Positions 32,829-39,186 of a DNA stretch of 39,186 nt are shown here, in pieces. The notes beneath the pieces were generated by a model. It was not told the DNA's origin. It did not search any database and saw nothing but the letters and a program-made list of their open reading frames with translations. Source of the stretch: Chryseobacterium gleum (GTDB lineage: Bacteria; Bacteroidota; Bacteroidia; Flavobacteriales_D; Sanyastnellaceae); the NCBI GenBank assembly GCA_945874695.1, contig CAMCHP010000023.1:1-39186 (forward strand). Reading direction: 5' to 3'. The position numbers and the translations under genes were made by a program. Each line of letters starts with the position of its first letter. The first letter of the stretch is position 1.

Positions 32829-33901
32829 AACTATTGAACTCAACTTGGGCGCTTACTTTGCTCAGTCTAGCGCTCGTGGCATCGACCGGTTGCAAAAAAG
32901 AAAACGAAGAAGAGCCGCTACCAGAGCCCATCGTGACTTCAGGTATGGTCGTTGCATGCGAAGGTGCATTTAACCAAAACAATGCATCGCTGCACTGGAT
33001 CGGGAACGACGGCAGTGAGCGAAACAACCTGTATGCGCAAGCCAATGGTGTTAATGCAGGTGACGTGCTTCAAAGCTATCGCGAATTCAACGGTTTCGGC
33101 TACTTGGTCATGAACAATAGCCAAAAGGTCGAAGTCGTTAACGCAGCCACTTTCCAAGCTGTTGGAACGATAACAGGTTGCAATTACCCGCGCGATGTTT
33201 TTGTACTGACCCAACAAAAGGGCTATTTGACGAACGGAAATTTAGACGGACAAGTCTTGATCTTTAATCCTACGAATCAAAACATAATCGGCAGCATCAA
33301 TGTAGGCAATGGCCCTGAGCAGCTTACGTCGAATGGGCAATACGTGTTCGTGGCGAACAGTGGCGGTTGGTCGAGTGATAATACGGTAAGTGTAATCAAT
33401 CCGCTGAACGACCAAGTTGTGGCAACCGTGACAGTTGGTGACCGGCCAGTCAGCGTTTTGAACGATTATCAAAATAACGTGTGGGTGCTTTGCGCTGGAG
33501 CTATTGAATACGACCAGAATTGGAATGTTGTGGGTGAAACTGCAGCGCGTTTGATCCGCATTGACGGCAACGCACATGTTGTCACAGCTGACGTAACCAT
33601 CGGTGAAATCGGAGACCATCCCACGAATATGGCCCTGACGCCTGATCGCAATGCGATATATATCGTGAACAGTGGTTTAATCACATTTGACATCAATACC
33701 GCTGCCTTGATTGCAGGACCTGTAGCTGGCGGTCCGTTCTCAACCGTTGGTGTGGATAATGAAAGTGGGAATATTTACCTCGGGTCGGTTCCTGACTACG
33801 TAAATGAAGATGAAATTTTCGTTTATTCGAACAGCGGATCACTCTTGAAAACGATTGGCACAGGAATTGCACCTCGTTCAATGGTGTATCGCGCGGAATG
33901 A
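32825..33901 (+). CDS. btuG: BtuG-like surface lipoprotein (YncE-type beta-propeller)
   Basis: The product is a 358-residue lipoprotein with lipobox STGC (about residue 23), followed directly by KKENEEE. This acidic run resembles the Bacteroidota surface-export signal. The mature part consists of repeated beta-propeller blades of YncE type, for instance VINPLNDQVVATVTVGDRPVSV, FNPTNQNIIGSINVGNGPEQL and DRNAIYIVNSG. BtuG of Bacteroides is a seven-bladed propeller lipoprotein that caps BtuB and captures B12 with very high affinity. The same architecture, the ATGA overlap with btuB and the shared riboswitch support the same role here. The sequence alone does not prove B12 binding. Confidence 0.8.
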   Translation: MKLLNSTWALTLLSLALVASTGCKKENEEEPLPEPIVTSGMVVACEGAFNQNNASLHWIGNDGSERNNLYAQANGVNAGDVLQSYREFNGFGYLVMNNSQKVEVVNAATFQAVGTITGCNYPRDVFVLTQQKGYLTNGNLDGQVLIFNPTNQNIIGSINVGNGPEQLTSNGQYVFVANSGGWSSDNTVSVINPLNDQVVATVTVGDRPVSVLNDYQNNVWVLCAGAIEYDQNWNVVGETAARLIRIDGNAHVVTADVTIGEIGDHPTNMALTPDRNAIYIVNSGLITFDINTAALIAGPVAGGPFSTVGVDNESGNIYLGSVPDYVNEDEIFVYSNSGSLLKTIGTGIAPRSMVYRAE

Positions 33902-33910
33902 GTCAAAATG

Positions 33911-33933
33911 CAGGCTAGAAATAGCTTAGCCTG
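33911..33933 (+). terminator. Possible terminator hairpin after btuG
   Basis: CAGGCTA (33911-33917) pairs perfectly with TAGCCTG (33927-33933) around a 9-base loop. It is followed by T-rich but interrupted sequence (TTCTCGTTCATTT). It lies 10 bases after the btuG stop and probably ends or weakens the btuBG transcript. Confidence 0.5.
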
Positions 33934-33977
33934 TTCTCGTTCATTTACATCATTAACGCTTTCAAATACAGTTTTCA

Positions 33978-34901
33978 ATGCGTAATCTCTTTGTGAATCT
34001 ATCACGCCATGCGGCCACTGGTGCGCTTTTGGTGTTTTCAACCTTTGCCGGTGTGCAGTCATGTGCTGCCCAAGAATCGCTTTTGTACGAAGTACGTAAA
34101 TCGGGCAGCGATCAAGTTTCTTACCTCTACGGTACGATGCATTTGGTTGATGAAACCTTTAACCACTGTGCAGTGAAAATTGCCCCATTTCTTGAGTCGT
34201 GCACCGTTTTCAGTAATGAAATCGATCTCAATTCAGTCGAACAAAATGCTGAAATCATGAGCCAAATGATGCTTGAAGATGGCGTTCTTTTGTCTTCGCT
34301 CTATCGAGCGGATGAGTTCGAACGCATTCAGACGTTTTTAGCCGAGAAAATCGGTCCGATGGCTGGTATGGTTGAGCGCATGCAGCCCTTCTGGATTTTA
34401 GCAATCACCACCCAGTTGGAAGAAGTAGGAGCCACAACCGAGGCTCCTTCAACCGATGAAGTGGTTGACGTTGTTCTGCAAAACATGGCAACGGCAAAAG
34501 GCATCCAAATCGCACCCCTGGAGACCATTTCTGAACAAATGGCTGCAATTCAGAGCATACCAATGAAAGAACAAGCTGCCGCACTCTTGGATTATGTGGA
34601 TGGCACAGGGGTTGACGACGAAATGTCGATCAAAGCCATGCGCCATTGCTACGCGATCGGCAGCTTAACGTGCATCGCCGAACTTTTTGAAGCAAATAAG
34701 TTGGCCACAGGCATGGAACAAGCGTTGATCAATGAACGCAATGTCACCATGGGCAAGCGTTTAACGACGCTTTTGGAAGAGAATAATGCAGTTTTCTGCG
34801 CGGTAGGCGCTTTGCATTTGGTGGGTGAAACAGGTCTGATCTCTGATTTGAAACGGCGCGGGTATACTGTTAAACCTGTGATTTACGCACCGTGTGACTA
34901 A
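33978..34901 (+). CDS. TraB/GumN family protein
   Basis: The 307-residue product has a signal-peptide-like start (about residues 1-35, ending near CAAQ). The TraB/GumN (Tiki-like) pattern shows YLYGTMHLVDE near residue 50, a central Met/Glu-rich helical region, and FCAVGALHLVGETGLISDLKRRGY near the C-terminus. The His-containing GTMH and ALHL motifs are the conserved metal-site residues of this family; eukaryotic TIKI members are metalloproteases, while bacterial members are uncharacterised. It follows btuG after 76 bases with a hairpin between, so co-regulation by B12 is uncertain. Its TAA shares four bases with the opposite-strand S41 gene stop. Confidence 0.88.
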   Translation: MRNLFVNLSRHAATGALLVFSTFAGVQSCAAQESLLYEVRKSGSDQVSYLYGTMHLVDETFNHCAVKIAPFLESCTVFSNEIDLNSVEQNAEIMSQMMLEDGVLLSSLYRADEFERIQTFLAEKIGPMAGMVERMQPFWILAITTQLEEVGATTEAPSTDEVVDVVLQNMATAKGIQIAPLETISEQMAAIQSIPMKEQAAALLDYVDGTGVDDEMSIKAMRHCYAIGSLTCIAELFEANKLATGMEQALINERNVTMGKRLTTLLEENNAVFCAVGALHLVGETGLISDLKRRGYTVKPVIYAPCD

Positions 34902-36382
34902 GGCTTGCGCTGTTTGATGTACTCGATGCTTGCATCACGTTCTTCATAAAGGTCGAGCGGCGTTTCGTATATGAATACGGTCGGCTTCACAGGCTTGGGG
35001 TCAACAGTAAATCTATTGTCAACGTTGAATCGCATGGAAGCTATAAACACAGCAACACCTGTGTTCTCCAATTGAACGGGAACAGGGTTTCCCCAAGTGC
35101 CGGTGACAGGACCCAAACACGGTTCCCCTAGGATTTCGCCCCATTGCTTGGTCGCGAAAATCCCTGAAAAAACCACACTTCCTGACCCCGATAAGCCGTT
35201 CATTAGCAATGTTTTATTGCCTTTGAATGCATGCTTTGGTTCACGGGAGTTTTGGGTGTTGAAGTAAACGGTGTCAATGGTTCCAACTGGCATGGCAACC
35301 ATGTCAATGAACTTGCGTGTGTCGCTTCCTTTTCGACTGAGCGTGCGCAAGAAGAAGCGTGGCAATCGACCAATTTGCGATCTATAGCGTTCATCTGAAG
35401 ATTCGCTTTGTTTCGCAATCATGTTCGCCGGAACACCAATTTCTTCTTCGCCTGAGATGTAACTCATCAATGCTTTAACCCGTCCTGATCGACCTCCCGT
35501 ATTGTCACGTAAATCAATTACGAGGTGGGTATTTTGAAGTCTGTTGATTTCCCGAAATGATCGCTTTAAAAAACGCTGGTAAGCCATACCGCCAAGTTCT
35601 GCGAACGAACCTACCTTCAAATGTGCAATTTGCTGTTCACCCGCATCAATGAAAACCAATTCGAAGTTGTCGCGCTCCTCTTGCTTGAGCAAACTTTTTT
35701 TCTTCTTACCACCAAGCATTCTTGTAGGATAAGCAATACGCAGTGTGTCATAGGTAATCGGATCAATGACAACCAGCTCAACGGTGTCTGAAAGGGCCAC
35801 AAATAGGCCTGCGAAATTGCTGTAAATCGCGTCGGTTACACGAATGAACCCCGAGCGAGACTCACCCTCGGTTAGGCTGTAGCGCGAAATGCGCTCGTGC
35901 AGGCTTTGCGCATCAACTTCAGCAATTTGAACAAGTTTACTGCCACGTGGCAAGAGGTTGTGCTTGTCATACTTCACATAAATACTGTCGCCAATGCTCA
36001 CCACTTGGATATCAAGCACCCGGCCACGACCTTTTTTGTAGCGCTGCATGATACTTTGGTATTGCAGCAATGAATGGCTATCGCGCAATACGCGAAGGGT
36101 TGATCCAACCACACCGGCAAATTCATAGTACCCCATCCCTTGACTGACGTCGCGTTTAGCAGCTTCGAAAGCCGTATGAAATTCATTTTCGGTGCAGTAA
36201 GTGAATGGGTTTGGATGGATCTCAAGTATTTTAGCTTTGAGCTCATCCAAATCAGCAGTCAGCGCTTCAGCCGAATAAATTGAATCACCGGGTATGTTGT
36301 AAGGTGCAAATCCCCATCCGGCCGTTAAGGCCGAAAAAATGAAAACCACGACTAGAACAGGAGAGAGGGCGTGCTGTTTCAT
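34898..36382 (-). CDS. S41-family peptidase-like protein, possibly degenerate active site
   Basis: This 494-residue exported protein has an N-terminal hydrophobic segment (about 8-25), a helical cap region with LDELKAKILEIHPNPF and RDSHSLL, and the S41 core. The core shows LVIDLRDNTGG (287-297) and a nucleophile-region serine, probably S402 in GSGSVVFSGIF, then ILGEPCLGPVTGTWGNP. In classical tail-specific proteases a lysine follows about 25 residues after the serine; here that region (GTWGNP) lacks it. No PDZ domain is obvious. It may therefore use another residue or be a non-peptidase. The start overlaps the paaZ stop as ATGA, so it is translationally coupled to paaZ. Confidence 0.82.
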   Translation of the reverse strand: MKQHALSPVLVVVFIFSALTAGWGFAPYNIPGDSIYSAEALTADLDELKAKILEIHPNPFTYCTENEFHTAFEAAKRDVSQGMGYYEFAGVVGSTLRVLRDSHSLLQYQSIMQRYKKGRGRVLDIQVVSIGDSIYVKYDKHNLLPRGSKLVQIAEVDAQSLHERISRYSLTEGESRSGFIRVTDAIYSNFAGLFVALSDTVELVVIDPITYDTLRIAYPTRMLGGKKKKSLLKQEERDNFELVFIDAGEQQIAHLKVGSFAELGGMAYQRFLKRSFREINRLQNTHLVIDLRDNTGGRSGRVKALMSYISGEEEIGVPANMIAKQSESSDERYRSQIGRLPRFFLRTLSRKGSDTRKFIDMVAMPVGTIDTVYFNTQNSREPKHAFKGNKTLLMNGLSGSGSVVFSGIFATKQWGEILGEPCLGPVTGTWGNPVPVQLENTGVAVFIASMRFNVDNRFTVDPKPVKPTVFIYETPLDLYEERDASIEYIKQRKP

Positions 36383-38433
36383 GCGCTTTGATCGCGTTTT
36401 TTAACCATGGTCAATATGGTTGCCAAGGCAACCGTTTCACCTGTTTCGTCATAAACATCAACGCGGAATTTAACGATGCCTTTGGCGATGTCGTCTTCAT
36501 TTCGTTTCTCTTGCGCCACTTTCTCTTTGACTGTAAGTCGCACACCAATGGTCATGCCCGGATAAACAGGTTTGGTGAATCGACATTCTTCAAGGCCATA
36601 ATTCAGTAATACAGGTCCTTTTCGCGGATCGACGAACAAGCCGGCAGCCTTAGACAAAACAAAGTAACCGTGTGCGACGCGACGCTCGAAAATCGTGCCT
36701 TCGAGGCTCGTTGCATCCATGTGAGCGTAGAAATTATCGCCGCTGATGTTCGCGAAGTTCACGATGTCGGTGTCGGTTACTGTATGCTTATGGGTGGTTA
36801 CCGTGTCGCCAATTTCGAGGTCTTCAAAATACTTACGGAACACGTGCGGCTCAGACTCAACTTGTTTGGCCCCAGGTTGATACACTTGTGTGATGTGTGT
36901 CAATGTCGTAGGTGAACCTTGAATAGCAGTGCGTTGCATATAGTGGTAAACCCCACGTTTACCGCCCATTTCTTCACCGCCTCCTGCGCGACCCGGACCA
37001 CCGTGTACCAACATGGGCATTGGTGAGCCATGGCCCGTACTTTCAGCGGCAGATTCGCGATTGAGTACCAAAATACGTCCATGATGTGGGGCTGCACCGA
37101 GCACAAAATCACGTGCTTCGCTGTCGTCGAATGTCGTAATTGAACAAACCAGTGAGCCTTTCCCCATCCGAGCGAGATTCACAGCCTCTTGCGTATCGCG
37201 GTAAGGCATGATCGTGCTAATAGGCCCAAATGGTTCTACATCGTGGACTTTGGTGTTTTTGAATGGCTGGTTGTTGCGCAGCAGAACAGGCGCGAAAAAT
37301 GCGCCATGCTCGGTGTTTGTGCCTTGGGCATCGACTTGGTTTGGATCGCCGTAAACAACCTCGCATTCGGTCATCAGCTCGCTCAATTTCGCGCGTACTT
37401 CTTCTCGTTGTGTTTTTCCTGCCAAGGCACCCATGCGCACCCCCTCAAGTTGAGGATCGCCAATCACCGTTTTACTCAATGCGGCAGCAACCGCGCTTTG
37501 CACAGCATCGATGTACTGCTCAGGGACTAAAATTCGGCGTATTGCAGTACATTTTTGACCACACTTTACCGTCATTTCTTTTCGAACTTCTTTGATGAAG
37601 AGGTCAAACTCTTCTGTACCTGGTGCGGCATGAATACCCAGAACAGAGGCATTCAAAGAATCGGCCTCCATGTTAAACGGCACCGCTTCGGCAAGCACGC
37701 GGGGGTGTGATTTGAGTAACAAACCGGTTGAAGCCGAACCAGTAAATGTGACAACATCTTGTGATTCGACGTGATCTAAGATCCCACGGGCTGAGCCGCA
37801 AACAAGCTGCAATGCACCCGCGGGTAAAATGCCTGATGCGTGAATCTCTTTGACCATGACCTCAGTAAGGAAGGAGGTGACAGTTGCAGGCTTCACGATT
37901 GCCGGTACACCTGCTAAAAAATTCACTGCGATTTTCTCTAACATGCCCCAGATGGGGAAGTTATAAGCATTGATGTGAATGGCAACTCCTTCTTTGGGGG
38001 TCATGAGGTGGTGGCCGATGAAACTTCCACCTTTGCTCAACGGCGCGTGATCGCCATCGATGCAATAGGGGAGATCCGGGAATTGTCGGCGTAAACTTGA
38101 GTAAGCAAAGAGGTTGCCGATGCCACCTTCAATGTCAATCCAACTATCTGCACGGGTTGCACCAGTGGCCCAACTCGCCTGATAAAACACTTCTTTCTTG
38201 GCTGCGAGATGCAAGGCAAGCGCCTTCAGCATGCGTCCACGTTCTTGAAAGGTCAATTTTGAAAGCGAAGGAGAACCGATCGTTCGTCCATAATCAAGCA
38301 TGGCTGCGAAATCAAGTCCAGCGCTGCTCGCGCGAGCGATTTCTGAACCGTTGATAGCGTTGTACAGGATTTCACCTTCTCCATCGCCAGAAATCCAACG
38401 GCCGAGCGCATAATTTTCAAGTAAACGGGTCAT
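36379..38433 (-). CDS. paaZ: PaaZ, bifunctional oxepin-CoA hydrolase / semialdehyde dehydrogenase
   Basis: The 684-residue fusion has an N-terminal aldehyde dehydrogenase (about 1-520) and a C-terminal MaoC-type hydratase (about 535-680). Dehydrogenase residues are E256 (FNMEADSLN) and C295 ([10 protein letters not shown]), the same positions as in E. coli PaaZ. The hydratase dyad is D566 and H571 in [11 protein letters not shown]. PaaZ opens the oxepin-CoA ring in phenylacetyl-CoA catabolism and oxidises the resulting semialdehyde. None of paaABCDE, paaG, paaH or paaK is in the window, so the rest of the pathway lies elsewhere. It is the first gene of its transcription unit, coupled to an S41-like gene. 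Confidence 0.93.
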   Translation of the reverse strand: MTRLLENYALGRWISGDGEGEILYNAINGSEIARASSAGLDFAAMLDYGRTIGSPSLSKLTFQERGRMLKALALHLAAKKEVFYQASWATGATRADSWIDIEGGIGNLFAYSSLRRQFPDLPYCIDGDHAPLSKGGSFIGHHLMTPKEGVAIHINAYNFPIWGMLEKIAVNFLAGVPAIVKPATVTSFLTEVMVKEIHASGILPAGALQLVCGSARGILDHVESQDVVTFTGSASTGLLLKSHPRVLAEAVPFNMEADSLNASVLGIHAAPGTEEFDLFIKEVRKEMTVKCGQKCTAIRRILVPEQYIDAVQSAVAAALSKTVIGDPQLEGVRMGALAGKTQREEVRAKLSELMTECEVVYGDPNQVDAQGTNTEHGAFFAPVLLRNNQPFKNTKVHDVEPFGPISTIMPYRDTQEAVNLARMGKGSLVCSITTFDDSEARDFVLGAAPHHGRILVLNRESAAESTGHGSPMPMLVHGGPGRAGGGEEMGGKRGVYHYMQRTAIQGSPTTLTHITQVYQPGAKQVESEPHVFRKYFEDLEIGDTVTTHKHTVTDTDIVNFANISGDNFYAHMDATSLEGTIFERRVAHGYFVLSKAAGLFVDPRKGPVLLNYGLEECRFTKPVYPGMTIGVRLTVKEKVAQEKRNEDDIAKGIVKFRVDVYDETGETVALATILTMVKKRDQSA

Positions 38434-38457
38434 GCTATTCGTTTATTTTTTTCGGTC

Positions 38458-38487
38458 CTAAGGTACGATCTCACGGGGTCTTTACAA
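38458..38487 (-). promoter_or_regulatory. Possible promoter of paaZ
   Basis: On the minus strand TTG (38487-38485) and TACCTTAG (38465-38458) are 19 bases apart. The -7 box has two mismatches to TAnnTTTG. The start codon is 24 bases downstream. Confidence 0.35.
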
Positions 38488-38606
38488 AGGCAATTCTGTG
38501 CGGCAACACGCGGTAATTGTGCAAAAGATTGTTGAAAGGAGTGTGGTGAATCTTGTCGAGAAGGCATGATTAATAATGAAATTTGATTTTCGACTTACCT
38601 TGAATA

Positions 38607-38623
38607 TCAATCAAGTAGATTGA
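38607..38623. repeat. Inverted repeat before the PAS-type gene
   Basis: TCAATC (38607-38612) and GATTGA (38618-38623) form a perfect 6-base inverted repeat with a 5-base spacer, ending 14 bases before ATG 38638. It could be an operator half-site pair or a small RNA hairpin. The rest of the 38434-38637 gap shows nothing else I can support. Confidence 0.3.
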
Positions 38624-38637
38624 CTAAGCTGGTATAA

Positions 38638-39186
38638 ATGAGCACTTTAAAGGGACAGTTTTCGACGCATTTACTAACTGATGTATGGTCAGTAATTCCA
38701 CATGCGGTCCTGTTTTGGAGTGATGATCAACGTTGTATCGCATCCAACCATCCTTCGGCGTTGAATTTTACGGGCATCCTTTCAGATTTCATACTCAATG
38801 AGCATGTGCAAGACTTGCCTTTGCCTGCTGAGCTTCACAACCAGATTCAGCTTGCCTTTGTAGCAGCTGCATCCGGGCGACAGGCCGAAATCATAAATGA
38901 AATTAGTGATCGAGGCAAGCGCATCTCACTGAAGACAACCGTTTCACGCATTCGCATCGATGACAACCGCATGGGTTTTGTTACCATGAGTTTGCCCATT
39001 CACAGCATGAATTTGACTGAACAGCTGTGGCGCACCCATTTCGAAAAAAGCGAAGAATGCTATGCTTTGCTCGATGAAACCTGCAGTGTACTTGAGCTCA
39101 ACCACAGTCTGGGTGAACAAAGTCCGAACCGTATAATTGGAACCAATTTACTCGATCAGTTGGCACACAGTGAGCGCCTTGTGTTT
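38638..39186 (+). CDS. Probable PAS-domain sensor protein, 3' end outside window
   Basis: The frame from ATG 38638 stays open to the window edge, giving 183 residues (MSTLKGQFSTHLLTDVW at the start). The first part (about 15-125) reads like a degenerate PAS domain: VLFWSDDQRCIASNHPSALNF, with a later beta strand pattern KRISLKTTVSRIRIDDNRMGFVTMSLPI. A second PAS-like segment appears to start near residue 137 (SEECYALLDETCSVLELN, then IIGTNLLDQL). This layout is typical of sensor histidine kinases or LuxR-type PAS regulators, but no kinase or DNA-binding domain is visible, so the output is unknown. Confidence 0.65.
   Translation, partial: MSTLKGQFSTHLLTDVWSVIPHAVLFWSDDQRCIASNHPSALNFTGILSDFILNEHVQDLPLPAELHNQIQLAFVAAASGRQAEIINEISDRGKRISLKTTVSRIRIDDNRMGFVTMSLPIHSMNLTEQLWRTHFEKSEECYALLDETCSVLELNHSLGEQSPNRIIGTNLLDQLAHSERLVF

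Noticed and set aside
1-39186. CRISPR arrays, tRNA or rRNA genes, insertion sequences, phage genes, antiphage systems
   Set aside because: No repeat-spacer pattern, cloverleaf, transposase or known defence gene was recognised; the region reads as ordinary chromosomal core and accessory genes.

Overview
The window looks like chromosomal DNA of a Bacteroidota bacterium, probably order Flavobacteriales; the family cannot be fixed from sequence alone. The evidence is threefold. Three secreted proteins carry type IX secretion (T9SS) C-terminal sorting domains. The promoter-like boxes match the Bacteroidota TAnnTTTG type. The gene set is characteristic: long NusB, a nusB-DUF1573-yajC block, leucine dehydrogenase, DUF4249 and DUF4139 proteins, S1 with an acidic N-terminal extension, and a PyrR-PyrB pair. 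I see no rRNA, tRNA, CRISPR array, insertion sequence or phage gene. Every stretch over 300 bases is coding.

Layout. 1-2557: 3' part of a coiled-coil protein with three SPOR-like repeats. 2665-4308: lamin-tail T9SS protein. 4445-6562: rpsA, with a leader and a terminator. 6664-8156: pyrR-pyrB, overlapping as TAATG. 8214-8582: STAS protein. 8612-9409: small T9SS protein and a terminator. 9477-12361: rnz, an orphan LuxR-type response regulator and ilvE, ending in a strong terminator. 12519-14828: an RnfD/NqrB-like membrane protein followed by a DUF2330 protein, a pair of unknown function. The minus strand then carries uvrA and a LOG-family gene (18415 to 14812), nhaC (19928-18477), nusB-DUF1573-yajC (21774-19995) and leucine dehydrogenase (22917-21820). 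From a divergent promoter region at about 22956-23003 the plus strand resumes with a DUF4249 lipoprotein, a DUF4139/MuiA-like protein, a 1359-residue Asp-box T9SS protein and a SAM methyltransferase.

30700-34901: a cobalamin riboswitch controls a TonB-dependent receptor (BtuB-like). The receptor gene overlaps, as ATGA, a beta-propeller lipoprotein resembling the BtuG vitamin B12 capture protein. A TraB/GumN protein follows. On the minus strand paaZ (38433-36379) is coupled by ATGA to an S41-peptidase-like gene, which runs tail to tail into the TraB/GumN gene. The window ends inside a probable PAS-type sensor gene (38638 onward).

The most interesting points are the riboswitch-BtuB-BtuG uptake module, with a visible L5-L13 kissing-loop pair; the RnfD-like/DUF2330 module; three copies of a short palindrome (CTGCCT-n-CGGCAGGATG), one of which appears inserted in a signal peptide; and several promoters so close to the start codon that their mRNAs should be leaderless or nearly so.
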